A stretch of DNA of 64,000 nucleotides from Whalleya microplaca (taxonomy: Eukaryota; Ascomycota; Sordariomycetes; Xylariales; Xylariaceae): positions 372,001-436,000 of the forward strand of contig MU385722.1 in assembly GCA_022497155.1 (NCBI GenBank). The letters are read 5' to 3'. The first letter of the stretch is position 1. Each line of letters starts with the position of its first letter. The position numbers were made by a program, and so were the translations under genes. The notes under the pieces are model-generated. The model made no database searches and was not told where the DNA came from. It worked only from the letters and a program-made list of their open reading frames with translations. Shown piece by piece: positions 50,402 to 63,514 of the stretch.

Positions 50402-51872
50402 GGCTGTAAGGAAATCCTATAGCTCATTACAAACATCGTCGAGTGTCGTTGCATGGCGGGAGGTCGTACCATGAGGTCTGAGTAAAGCGCGGTAATAAAC
50501 CACGAGGCTTCTTTGATTACAGATATTTTGCTGACACACGTGACCGTGTTGATACGTGCCGCAAACACGACGCATATGCATTCTACATGCTACCATTCTG
50601 AAAGCCTAGATGTCACACCTAGTAAGGTACCTATACCTGAGGCAAAGGTATAGGTATAAGTATAGGGGTAAAGGCATAACTACTCAGCTCTTTAGACAAG
50701 TTTAGATAGTCAGGTCATGTCCCACTTAATTTCCAGGGGATACCCCTTGCCCCTCTAGTTCCTCTAGTTGAGCTCACCATCTTTCACACACTACGCACAT
50801 CACAGATAGCTTCCTACTAAAGCAATATAAGCGTTATATCCACTTCACTCTCGCGCCTAGCATAAAGCACCATGTAACACATATAACGTGTTCATTTATC
50901 TCATTACCTAGCTATATATCCGGCCCGGATAGATCCACCGGGTGCTTCCGCCTACGGCAAAGCCCCTGCCTGACCCGCCCTCCTCCCCCTTTCCTAATGC
51001 GCCACATATAACTAAGCTCATGTAGCGGTATTTGTATTGTACTTGAATCTACTATAATCTGAAACTATCAAAGTTATTTTGAACTCCATTAAATTGACTG
51101 TGTTAACTTAACAACAGTAAACAGTGAATATCCCTAACCCTTGGTACTATTTCCACGGTTTTTTTTTTTTTTTTTTAAAAAAAAAAGGAGAAGAAAAAAC
51201 CGGAAACATAGATAGCTTTTGGTTTCAACAACTGGTTTTAGTTCTTAGCTTTTACTAAAGACAACTGAATAGCGCGGTAAAATGTAAATCTCCTGAAACC
51301 TTTGCTGACAGCGCCAACAAACTAGAGAGGCCAAGGAGAGGCCAGGAGGGAGGCGTCCAGTTATTGTTGCTGTAAGAAGAAGAGAAGAGAAGAAAAAGTA
51401 TTCTAGTTCTACTGCAGTACTGGATGAATTGCAGCACTTTGAGGCTTTTTCTGTTATCGTCAATGTTAAAAAGGTCAGCCGCACCTTGTGAGGGTTCGGA
51501 ACGTAGGAGATGTACATCCCTTTACTAGTGAAAATCACGATGAGGTAAGTATGTCCGCCCTAAAAAGGAATTCATTGACTTTAATCATTAATGGGGATCT
51601 TGCGAATATTGACACAACGATTTTTCACCCTTTCCGGCAATTTCTTATATGCAGTCATACTGTCATCCTTGCTTATGCCGGGGAAAATGCGTCGGAACTC
51701 GTCCTACTTTGCGGAATTGTCCCATCATAATGGTTATTGGTTCGCAACGTTGGAGTATCAAAGTACTATGTTGGGGTACTTCTGATCATCTTGCAACCAT
51801 ACCAATAAGTAAGTATATATAACTCGAATATGCAGGCGAATCCTGCTTAGCATGTGGTGATCCTGCAGACTA
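50402..51872. other. Intergenic with poly-T/poly-A tract
   Basis: Promoter side of the regulator and 3' flank of the enoyl reductase. It contains short AGGTATA-type repeats near 50,620-50,680 and the T18-A10 run described separately. No gene seen. Confidence 0.5.
51159..51186. repeat. T18 followed by A10
   Basis: A run of 18 T directly followed by 10 A, flanked by CCACGG and GGAGAAGAAAAAACCGG. It can fold back on itself. It may be a slippage hotspot or an old retroposed poly-A end, and assembly error is possible at this length. Confidence 0.6.
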
Positions 51873-53065
51873 CTATGCAGAAAGGCTGACCACCAACTTC
51901 TGGCCTCTAACCTCGCCGCGCCGCAGGCGGCGGAGACCTTCCAAAACAGCATCCGACCATTGTCCTGATGTAGCTTTCACCTCTGCCAGGGGATGGGGCT
52001 TGAGCAGCCCAGCCTGCACTAGCCTTTGCATCTCGCTCGCCCACGTAATCCCAACCTCGTGTAACCGTGAGCTCGCCATACGTGTGTACGTCGTATTGGG
52101 CCCGAGGTCTACATCGACGCCCAGCACCTCGAAGCCCATAACCTCCTTCACTTTGACAGCTCGCCGGGTGTGCCAGCCTTCGTGGAACTGCTCTAGACAT
52201 GCATAGCTGCCACCAGTGCGTGCAATCGCTTGGAAGCAGGTAGCGGCCGACTCGGCATCCGTGATGCAGTCTAGTACGTAGCGGATTGGCGCGCCTTGCG
52301 TGATAGAGCGGATCTGGTCGAGACAGGGACGGGAGGGGGTGTTGTAGGACGCGACGCCGCCAGCCCCATACTCGGCCGCCAGTGGGGCCGATGCTGCTGA
52401 CGCAACCGCTACTGGATGATAGCCGCTCCTTTTTCAGCGTGTCTTGTTGGTAATCCGTAGTCTTACATGCATATTGAGATTTAGGGGTTACGGGAGTTGA
52501 CCGCTATTACTTACAGCTTCAGCAACTGACATGCCAGAGTGCCCGTGGCTGTTGCGCCTCCGTAGACAAGCACTGGCTGCTTATTTTCTATGGGCTTGCT
52601 TGGCGATCCTGATAGTGCGAGTGCATCCAAGTCAGAGAAGGCCATACTCAGCGTCGACCACCCCACGCCGCCAAACGCCGCTCCCTGCAAGTCGGTCCAC
52701 GATGTGGGGACTTGCACAAGCAGCCTTGAGTCAACTGCTAGATACTGGGCAAATGATCCTCCGGTGTCGCCAGGCTTATAGGGGAAAGCGGCTCCGCAGA
52801 CTCGGGTCCCGGTGGTATGTGATGACAATTCACCGGCGACGTCAACAACGCCACAGAAATCACAGCCGCCAGTGTTTCCGTCCGTGGGGAAGTGCAGCAT
52901 CATCTTGTGGTCATTGGGGTTCAGTGCCACAGCCAGTACACGTACCAGCACATGGTAGGGAGAGGCCAGGCCAGGTACGGGAACTGAATCAGATACGGCC
53001 AAGGGAAGCTCGTGCTCAGTGCTACGTCGCTGAATCACAAGTGCCGTCTGCGTTGCTGGGGCCAT
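51873..53065 (-). CDS. Trans-acting enoyl reductase (LovC-like, medium-chain dehydrogenase fold)
   Basis: Exons 53,065-52,515 and 52,428-51,873 on minus, 368 residues (LovC-type enzymes are about 360). The GroES-like N-terminal part has VLVRVLAVALNPNDHKMM and the family block GGCDFCGVVD. The NADPH-binding motif is YGGATATGTLACQLLKL, spanning the intron junction to SGYHPVAV. The C-terminus ends RRLRRGEVRGQKLVVSLS. These zinc-free proteins dock on highly reducing polyketide synthases that lack a working ER domain and reduce chosen enoyl intermediates. The neighbouring synthase has no ER, so the two are partners, as Bet3 is for Bet1. It is divergent from the synthase across 1.26 kb. Confidence 0.92.
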
Positions 53066-54326
53066 TTCTGGTGAATATCGAGTTGGTCTTGCTTTGGAAA
53101 CTATCGCTTTGCTTGGATCACAGGGATTTTGCGGCCATTTTAAGACGTGGATCGCTGAAAGGATAACACAACCCCTGTGTTACATCTCACCTCAGATACG
53201 GAAATGCGACGAGACGGAGAGAACCATAATTGTCATATAGTACAAGGCTCGGAGCAAAGACAATGCCTTCCGTTGTCCGGCATATGATCATCCCGTGCTT
53301 TTGTATCGATTATGAGGATCATGGGCTACTGTAATACCTCCAAGTGTCGTTCGGCCATACTATAGATCCGACTGTACCTGCATCCATCCTGAATACTCCG
53401 AAGGACCAATCAGAATATCTACTATACATCTCATATGTTAATATAGACGATTTCATGTTATTATCTTCACTAACTAGAGCCTTCTATATAACAACTGAAC
53501 TTCTGTACGGAGGAACCATAGTCCCTCGCGTTCTTATATAGGTACAAATTGGGAGTGTGACATGGCCGAGAATGATAAGAATTTCAACTCAATCATAGGA
53601 AATAATGTGAAGAGAGGTAGTTAGAGTTATCTTAAAGAATAAACGGGCCCTCGTGAATCTCTCAAGGTTTTGGAAAGCCTCGATATTCGTAGGCTACTCT
53701 TATGAGCTTCGTTGCCTTATAGGCTGATCCCAAGCCGTGTGCCCTGATACTATTACCTCCTTATCTGCACTGCTATATTAAGGGCTAGCAGTCACTGAGC
53801 CAGAGGATGGTCATTCAATGATGGAATCATTGCGGTCAAAAGTGCTTACCGTTGAATATGTATCATAAGAACCGCGCAGCACATACAAAGCAGCTAAGTG
53901 GTTCTACGTAATGACTACCGAGAGTAGGGAGAGTATCCTAGCATACACGAGCATTCTTTTGAGACCAAGGCCTCGACTCAAGACACAACTCCTCACCGTG
54001 AAGTTAGGTCTTAGGTCAGATACGGGGCGTCTCCGCCTCTCTTCCGATTGTTTGCATGAGAGCTCCGAGAGATTGTATGTAAACCTACATGATCCAATGA
54101 CGACGTCCTAGCTGTACCGTGACTTGAACCATCGATATGATAACAGAGGCCCTGATGCCTCAATACAGTAGTAGTCCGACGACAGCATAAATTTGTGAGA
54201 GGCAGGCCTTATCTTCAGTCTTTCGCCCTTTGGATTTGATGTTTTGCTTCGTGAACCTCGTATACCCAAAGATATAAGAGGTTGGCTGTGATAGGAAATA
54301 CCACAGTAGTTCAACACAGCTGCAAA
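53066..54326. promoter_or_regulatory. Divergent promoter region between enoyl reductase and polyketide synthase
   Basis: 1.26 kb without a gene, probably co-regulating both. GATATAAGAG about 55 bp before the synthase ATG resembles a TATA box. TCGG-N13-CCGA at 53,351-53,371 is an inverted CGG pair of the kind Zn2Cys6 dimers bind; this is suggestive only. Confidence 0.45.
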
Positions 54327-57300
54327 ATGAGTCCAATTGTCTCTGAACCCATTGCCATCATAGGTAGTTCCTGCCGTTTCGCTGGAGATGCTACTTCGCC
54401 ATCAAAGCTCTGGGAGCTGCTGTGCGAGCCTCGAGATGTGCGTCGACCGATCCCTGAAGAGCGCTTTAGTGCCAAGGGTTTCTACCATGCCAACAATGCT
54501 CATCATGGACACACTAATGTCAGTCATGCCTACATGATTGATGAAGACATTGCCGCATTTGACGCCGAGTTCTTCGGCATCAAGCCTGTCGAAGCGAAGG
54601 CTATTGATCCACAGCAACGGATTCTTATGGAGACGGTCTACGAGGGCATGGAGAATGCTGGTCTCAGTCTCGGAGGCCTCCGTGGATCAGACACCAGCGT
54701 TTATGTCGGTGTCATGTGCAATGACTATGAGGCTCTGCTGCTGCGCGAGCTGTCAGAGGCGCCCACTTACCTTGCTACGGGTATCGGTCGGAGCATCTTG
54801 TCTAACCGGTCAGTGTTTTTCCTTGCCCCCCTGAGCATCCTGACTCACTCGTCTAAATAGTCTTTCTTATTTCTTCGATTGGCATGGGCCCTCCATCACC
54901 ATGGATACCGCCTGCTCATCCAGCTTGGTGGCTGTTCACATGGCCGTACGAAGTCTGCGCTCTGGTGAATCGCGCTGCGCGGTGGCCTGCGGCTCCAATC
55001 TGATGCTTGGGCCTGAAAACTTTGTTGTCGAGAGTAAGCTGAAAATGCTGTCTCCTGACGGGCAGAGCAAAATGTGGGATCGCGATGCGAATGGCTATGC
55101 TCGTGGAGATGGCGTAGCAGCCGTCATCATGAAGACTTTGAGCCAGGCGATTGCTGATGGCGACAGTATCGACTGTATCATCCGGGAAACAGGTTTGAAC
55201 CAGGATGGCGCTACAACTGGTATTACTATGCCAAGTTCGGTAGCACAGAAAGCCCTGATTCTAAGCACGTATGAGAAGGCCGGCCTGAATATAGAAGACG
55301 AGGACGATCGCCCACAGTATTTCGAGGCGCATGGTACCGGTGAGTTTTAATCTCAAGCCACGAGTCCTGAGGATCCTGGTGTACGTAGTTGAGCATCTAA
55401 CCCGCTTACGTTTCTTGTTTCAGGAACCCCGGCAGGCGACCCTATTGAGGCCGAAGCCATTGCCAAAGCCTTCTTCGGAGACAAGATGGAACCTCGGCTG
55501 GGTGGTGACCCATTGTACGTAGGTAGCATCAAGACGGTCCTGGGCCACACTGAAGGAACAGCTGGAATAGCGGCAATTTTGAAAGCCTCGCTGGCATTGA
55601 AGAACTGTGTCATACCACCGAATCTTCTGTTCAACAACCTCAGCGACGGCGTGAAACCTTTCTATGACAATCTCAAGATTTCGACTGTGGCTATCCCATG
55701 GCCTGCTTCGAAGGGAGGCCTCCGCCGGGCTAGCGTGAATAGCTTTGGTTTCGGAGGAGCAAAGTAAGTTGCCCTCAAAGGAAGAAAGACATAAAGACAT
55801 ACCACTAACATGTTGTGTCACAGCGCCCATGCAATTCTCGAGAGCTACGATAGGCCTATTGAAACTTCCTTCGCCGACCGAAATGAGACCCTTTTCACAC
55901 CTTTTGTATTTTCAGCCGTGTCCGAGAACTCTTTGCGCAGGAGTGTATCGGCATACTCGACTTTCATCGAGTCTGAACAAGACATAAATGTTCAAGATCT
56001 AGCCTACACTTTGCGGCATCGCCGCTCTATCTTGCCGTACCGTGTCTCGGTCACTGCCAGCTCGGTTGAAGGCCTACGGTCCAAGATGCTGCATCTTTTG
56101 GAGGACAGAAACTCTCCTGTTGGTGTCAGAGCCTCGCCGGCTGCAGCCAGGGCGGCACCAAAGATACTAGGCGTCTTCACTGGACAAGGTGCTCAATACG
56201 CCCGCATGGGCGCCGAGTTGCTGATGAAATCGCCGAAAGCCCGACGAATCATTCAAGACCTCGAGTCTTACCTGGCGCCGCTCCCTGATCGACCTACATG
56301 GTCTTTACAAGCCGAATTGCTAGCCAGCGCTGAGACATCCCGTGTTGGCGAGGCCATCATTTCACAGCCCCTTTGCACAGCGGTGCAAATAATGATACTT
56401 GATCTTCTTCGAGAAGCAAACGTAAACTTGGATGCTGTAGTAGGCCATTCATCAGGCGAAATCGCAGCGGCTTATGCATCTGGATTCTTGACCGCACGCG
56501 ATGCCATGGTCATCGCCTTTTACCGTGGTCTACATACTCGGCTTGCGGCGAGCCCCACGGGCGCCAAGGGTGCCATGCTGGCAGTCGGCACATCACTGGA
56601 AGATGCACAGGCTCTTTGTGAAGATGATGAATTGATTGGCCGTATCAATGTCGCTGCCAGCAACTCGTCCTCCAGCGTCACCATCTCTGGGGATGAGGAT
56701 GCCATCGACGCCCTGCAGATTATCCTCCAAGATGAAAACAAGTTTAACCGTAAGCTTCGTGTCGATCAAGCCTATCACTCCAGACACATGCTGCCGGCCT
56801 TTGATCCCTACGTACAGTCAGTCCAGGCGGCGGGAGTGGAGGCACGGAAGCCCACTGAAGACAATAATTGCGTATGGTTTTCGAGTGTATACAACAAGCC
56901 AGTACAATTCGAAACGGACACGGACTTCAATTTCCAATTGAGCGGCACGTATTGGGCCCAGAATATGACCATGCCCGTGCTCTTCTCACAGGCCTTGGAA
57001 AGTGCCTTAACATCCGGGACCGAATTCGACATGGCTATCGAGGTCGGTCCCCATCCTGCGCTGAAGGGACCGGCAACTCAGACTATGCAGGAAGTTCTTG
57101 GAAAGATCATTCCGTATGCAAGCACATTGGATCGAGGAGCAAGCGCTGTTGCTGGCCTTGCCACAAGTCTTGGCTTCTTATGGGCCCGACTTGATATGGT
57201 CGACCTCGAACGATATGATCAGGCCGTCAGTGGTCGCCAGAAGCAGACACACCGCGTGCTAAAAGGCTTGCCTATGTATGCGTGGAACCATGACGTGAAG

Positions 57301-60300
57301 CACTGGCACGAATCTCGAAGGTCTCGCAGAATGCGAACAAGGCAAGGGGGGTTTCATCCACTTTTGGGTGACGTATCTCCTGACAGCGCACCACACTGCC
57401 TCGAATGGCGCAACATTCTGCGCCCGAGTGAACTTCCCTGGCTGGATGGGCATCGAGTTCAGAGCCAGATTGTGTTCCCAGCAGCTGGATATGCATCGAC
57501 GGCTTTCGAAGCCGCCAAATTTCTCTCCGAGACGAAGCCAATCCGACTGATAGAGCTGAGCGACCTGAACATCCGCCAAGCCGTGGCTTTCAGCGACGAG
57601 GAGGCCGGTGTGGAGGTTATCATCAGGGTAGCCAGCATAGAGAAAGTTTCATCGGATCGCATCAGGGCGGAATTCAAGTACTCGGCTGACCTTGGATCCA
57701 ATGAGTTGACGCTCGCTGCCACTGGTGTTATAGATGTGCTCGTGGGAGAGCCGTCACCTTCAGTCTTGCCCGATCGTACCGCCATCCCGCCTCATACTAT
57801 CGCTGTCGAGACAGGTCGATTTTATAATTCTCTGGCAGACCTGGGCTACAACTTCAGTGGCAGATTCCAGTCCTTGTCAGGCTTGCGCAGAAGACATGGG
57901 CTCTCGACGTGTGCTATAAAGATGGCGTCAAACGTGACTGGAGACGAAGAAACTCTGCTCGCACACCCGGCCGAGCTAGATGCCTCCTTCCAAAGCATCA
58001 TCTTGGCCTACGCTTACCCGTACGACGATCAGCTGCGCGTCATGCACCTCCCGACAAGCATTTCCCGCATCACCGTGAACCCGGCGCTTTGTGGCAGGCG
58101 GGAGAGTGACGAACACTCACCTGTTGACGCTTGGCTGCGCCCAACCGGCGTTGGTCAGGGCTTTACCGGAGACTGTACCATATACTCGACAGGCAGTTCC
58201 AGCGCTGTGATCCGTGTTGAAGGCGTAACACTCCGACCCCTCGGCAGCATGACCGCCGACAGTGACAGGAAGGTCTTTTCGAAAATACACTGGTTCCCCG
58301 GCAAGCCGAGTGTAGACGAAGCTTCCGCCGACACCGCTGTAACTGAGGAGGATAAACAAGTTCTGAGAGTGCTTGAGCGCATGTCGACGTACTATCTACG
58401 TGAATTCGACAAGCAAGTCCCCGTCGACTCTCCGGCCAGATGTGAGGCCCCAAATAGCTGCTACTTGAATTATGCCAAGCACATGACAGCACTCGTAGCT
58501 CGGGGGGAGAATCCATGGGTCGAGAAGGCCTGGCTACAAGACACTCTAGCAGACGTTTACGATGCGACTAATCCTTACGAGGAGCTGATTCCTGACATCA
58601 AAATCATGCACCTCGTCGGTCAACAGATGCCCCGTGTCTTCAGGGGCGAGACTACCATGCTCGAGGAGTTCCGCGAGTCTGGCCTCCTTGATGACTACTA
58701 TACCAAAGGCTTCGGATTCAAGCAGGTGTGCAAGTGGCTGAGCCGAGTGCTGGTCCAGATCTGCAACATACACCCCCACATGAACATTCTGGAAATAGGT
58801 ATTTTCAAGGCTTCTCAAACTACCCTGTAGCTTTTCGTGCCGCACAATGAAACTGACTTTCTTAGGTGCTGGTACTGGTGGTGCGACAAAAAGCATTTTG
58901 CCTGCTCTGGAGTCTAAATTCCTCAATTACACTTTCACCGACGTCTCCGCCGGTTTCTTTGAGAACGCCGCTTCCATTTTCGCGGATTATAAAGACCAAA
59001 TGCTTTTTAAGGTGCTAGATCTAGAGAAAGATCCGCTTGATCAAGCCTACGCCAAAGGTTCTTACGATGTCATCGTCGGATCCCTCGTCGTGCACGCTAC
59101 TGCCGAGCTGGAGAAGACTATGCGCCATCTCCGAACACTCCTGAAACCAGGTGGCTTCTTGGTTATCGGAGAGGGGAGTCACAACTGCACGACCGGCGGG
59201 TTTATATTCGGACCTATGGCAGGTTGGTGGCTAGGTGTTGACGAGGGCCGGACCTTGACTCCCTTCGTCAGTGGACAGGAGTGGGATCGCATACTGAAGG
59301 CTACAGGCTTTTCGGGGGTAGATACGACCACCCCGCAAGACCAGGAAAACGTATACGGTGTTACGGTCTGGGTCGCTCAAGCCATTGACGACGAAATCCA
59401 GTTTTTGCGCGAGCCCCTATCAACGTCGCCCGACGCTCATCAAATCGACAAACTCGCCATCGTGGGTGGCAATACAAGAAAGTCTGCGCACCTCGTTGAT
59501 GGGTTGAAGTCTGTTCTGAAGCCTTATGCCGCCAATATCCATGTCTTCAAGACTCTAGCTGATGTGGACTATGAGTTGATTGATGAGACCTCCACAGTAG
59601 TCAGTCTAGCAGACCTGGACGGAGGAGTATTCGAAAACATCCAACCTGACCAGTGGAAGCACCTCAAACAGATGTTTGAGATCGGGAAGACACTTCTCTG
59701 GCTAACAAGTGGTCGCGAAGCTGACCAGCCGTATGCTAACATGATGGTTGGCTTCGGGCGCACAGCACATCTTGAGACGCCCGGCCTGCGTCTACAATTC
59801 CTGGACGTGCCGGATGCAACCACAGTTAATGCCAGACAGATTGCAGAGACTGTTCTACGGCTCCAGGTCGAGGTTCCAGAAGACAGAACTGACATACTAT
59901 GGACAGTGGAATCAGAACTCATCATGGATGCTTCTGGTCGCCACCTGGTCTCGCGCCTTCTTGCAATGCACGAGCCAAATGACAGATATAACTCTGCCTT
60001 CCGTACTATTCAGCATGAAGTCGATATTTGTCAGTCCGTAGTCCAACTGCAGCGTAACTCAGCATCGGAGTATGTCCTTGGGGAGCTATCCCATTACGGT
60101 TCCCCATCAGAAAACCTCAAGACAATGATCGAGTTGCGCACCACGAATTCGCTCCTCTACGCTATCAGGACCCCAATTGGTTACAAATACCTTGTCATTG
60201 GCGAAACGAGGGACGCCAAGATGAAGTACATGGCCCTGGTTTCATCTTTGACTTCGATTCTCAACGTCCCCACGAAGGAAGCAGTCCCCTTTGACCTGTG

Positions 60301-63300
60301 TGGGAGTCCCGAAACCACTGTACTCGCACTGGCGGCCGCCTATCTGACTGCGACGGCTATTTGCGATCCTCTGTTTCCTGGAGACACGCTGGCTATGCAC
60401 AATGCACCGAGCCAACTCTCCCAGGCCGTCAATTCCCAGGTCTCCCAAAAGGGGGTGGGCGTCGTTTACACCACAGATTCCACAGAGACTCCTTCGAGCG
60501 CACATATACAGATTCCTCCCTATCTCAGCAAGGCAGAAGCAAGTCGGCTGATTCCTGAGGGAATTCGGGCATTTGTAGGGCTCTCTAATCACAGGTCCAA
60601 GAACGAAACGACTATAATGGAGGCTCTCTCCCCGTATGTCCGCAAAGAGACAGTTGAAACGCTGTACTCTGCCGACGCGACCCCGTCCACCGCAATATCA
60701 GGTGAAATATTAAGCGATATGGTCAAAAAGGCGTTGAAGTACGCTCAAGGTCAAATAAGCAATGGTCAAGTAGGCAGTACCAGTCCAGTTCTACCAGTGT
60801 CTCTCGAAGCTCTTGTAGGTCAAACGAACAACCGATCTGACCTCTCGATGGTTGTGGACTGGACAACGTCTCCCAAGCAGCTGGCTCAGGTCTCTAGGCT
60901 AGACTCCAGGCCAATGTTCAAGGGAGATAAGACCTATTGGATGGTGGGTTTGTCCGGTGCACTCGGGATATCCCTCTGTGACTGGATGATCGACCGCGGC
61001 GCTCGCTACCTTGTTCTGACGAGCCGTAACCCCAAGATTGCAGTAGAATGGGTCCGAGATCACGCCGCGAGGGGCGTTAAGGTGACAATTATGCCATGGT
61101 AAGAATTCCTCGCGTGTGTTTTCATTACCTTTTCGAACCTCCTCAAGCTGACGGCCGTTTGTTTCCCAGCGATGTCACTGACGAGCCGCGCCTGCGCTCG
61201 GTACACGCCATCATCTGCAAGACACTCCCGCCGATCATCGGCGTCCTCAATGGCGCCATGGTGCTTCGAGATGTATCTATCCTCAACATGTCTTATGAGC
61301 AGCTGGTGGGGGTAACACGTCCTAAAGTCCTCGGAAGTATATACCTTGACCGCATATTTGATCACCAGCCGCTGGACTTCTTCATTTTCTTCTCATCCAT
61401 CAACTGCGTCGTGGGAAATCTCGGCCAAGCCAACTACGCCGCTGCGAACATGTTCATGTGTGCTATGGCGGCCAATCGGAGAAAGCGTGGTCTGACGGCT
61501 TCAGTAAGTGAACTTTGAATAGATGCTGAGACTCTCCTAGATCCAGAAAGATCCGAGTGTAAAACTAAATAGAGATTCACCCCGAGGCTAACTTGTCGCA
61601 GGCTTTGAACGTAGGCGCCATCATCGGGGCTGGGTACATGGAGAGGGAGTCCAGCAAAGCCCTCGACCTTACTGTTTCCAAGATGGCCCTGATGCACCTG
61701 TCGGAAGAGGACTTTCACCAATTGTTTGCCGAAGGCATAGAGGCAGGTCTGATCAGCGCTAAACATGGACCTGAGGTATCCACGGGACTTTTGGACGTCG
61801 CAGCGAACGCCGAAGAGAGACCCAGGTGGTGTAAGGACCCCAAGTTCTGGCACTTTATCAATTACCGGACGAGATCTGGTGGGGACAATGTTGAACAGAC
61901 GGCTTCTGTGTCAATAGCAGATATTCTGAAGAGCTGCAAGGAAGAGGGCGAACTTCTCAGAATTGTGCAAGGTTTGTGGCATCCTGTCGTCTGATTTAGC
62001 AATATCCGTGTATATGTTGACAGAAGAAACTAGGCACATTGGCGGCACAGCTGCGAAACGTCCTCCAGATGAGCACGTCTGATGAAGATCTCATGACCAT
62101 GAGAAGCAGTGAGATTGGCTTGGATTCTTTGATTTCCGTGGACGTGCGGACTTGGTTCCTAAAACATTACCACGTCAGCATACCCGTGCTGAAGATCATG
62201 GGGAACGACACCATGGCGAACCTTGCCAAGTATGCCGCCGAAAACATACCACCAGAGATCGTGCCCCAGATGAGTGCAGGCCAGGATAGTGACACGCCTA
62301 CGTCTACCTCACGAGTTTCAACAGACGGACTTTCGGGCAGCAAGGCCTCCTCGACCATCGAGTCAGGAGTCCTGACACCAGATGGCCAATCTTCCCCTGC
62401 AACACCCACCGAACCTAGTGCTGAGGCTCGGGGGCATGATTCTGAATATACTGACAAGATCGACTACGAAGCCGAGTCCACACCTCCAGCAGACTTCGCA
62501 GACCTTGCGCTCAATGAAAATGCCTCGAATGCACCGGCTGCCAAATCACAACCCGAAGTCGTTCTCCTAACGGGTGTGAGCGGCTTGCTTGGACACCATC
62601 TGCTGAATCACCTGCTCGATAACGAACCCCAAGTCAAGAAAGTCATCTGCATAGCCGTACGCCAGCTCTCAGAACGTCTGGCCACCCAAAAGCTCCGCCG
62701 GCACGATTGCGTATCGTATTTCGAGGGTGACTTGGGCTCACCCCGCCTTGGTCTCTCCGAGGAGGATGCCGCGGCCATCTTTGACTCGGTCGACGTCGTC
62801 ATCCACAACGGCGCCGACACGTCGCATCTCAAGTACTATCCGGCCATCAAGGCGGCCAACGTGCTGTCTACGCAGTTCCTGGCACGCATGTGCTTGCCGC
62901 GACGCATCCCGATCCACTATGTGTCCTCCGTGGGCGTCTCGCTGTATAAGCCGGGCCGCACGTCGTTCCCGGAGATATCAGTCACCGACACAAGCCCGCC
63001 TTCGGATGGCTCACACGGCTATATCGCTTCCAAGTGGACCATTGAGCGTTTTCTTGAGCAGGTGAGCAAGTTGTATGGATTAAAGGTATGGATACACCGT
63101 CCGTCTACTATCATCCGCGAGGGCGACGATACCGTTGGCCGCGCGGCCCAGATGGACTGGGTCAACGCCCTCGTGGAATACTCGCATCGGCTTCAGGTAG
63201 TCCCCAGGTACGAGCACACCCGAGGCGCACTAGACTTTGTGTATGTTGCCACTGCTGTTCAAGACATTGTGCGGCATGTTGTCGGAAATAGGGCCCAGAA

Positions 63301-63514
63301 GCCTGTAACCTACGTACACCAGGTAGGTGATCTGGTCCTCCCGGTCGACAACATGAAAGAGCTGGCCGGAACGGGCAAATTGCCGTACCAGGAGGTGTCT
63401 ATTGCCGATTGGGCTGCCCGGGCCATGGTTGCGGGCTTGCACCCCGCTGTGGCTAGCGTGATTGAGACAATGGATGCGCCTGGGACTATGTATCCGAGGA
63501 TGCTTAGAGCATGA
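54327..63514 (+). CDS. Highly reducing polyketide synthase KS-AT-DH-MT-KR-ACP-R (betaenone synthase-like)
   Basis: Eight exons (54,327-54,808; 54,861-55,339; 55,424-55,763; 55,824-58,798; 58,866-61,098; 61,170-61,503; 61,602-61,971; 62,034-63,514) give 2,897 residues with all phases consistent. KS: DTACSSS with Cys179, [23 protein letters not shown] (about 548-870): FTGQGAQ and GHSSGE with Ser643. DH: His977 in [14 protein letters not shown] (usual Gly of HxxxGxxxxP is Ser) and Asp1153 in [11 protein letters not shown]-methyltransferase: [11 protein letters not shown] near 1423. KR: GLSGALG near 2118, Tyr2259 in [11 protein letters not shown]: Ser2436 in GLDSL. Terminal thioester reductase (about 2,577-2,897): TGVSGLLG and YIASK. 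No ER motif lies between MT and KR. It builds a methylated reduced chain in the cytosol with the trans ER and releases it reductively as an aldehyde. A Ser/Thr/Pro-rich linker separates ACP and R. The ATG at 54,282 is an alternative start. Confidence 0.93.
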
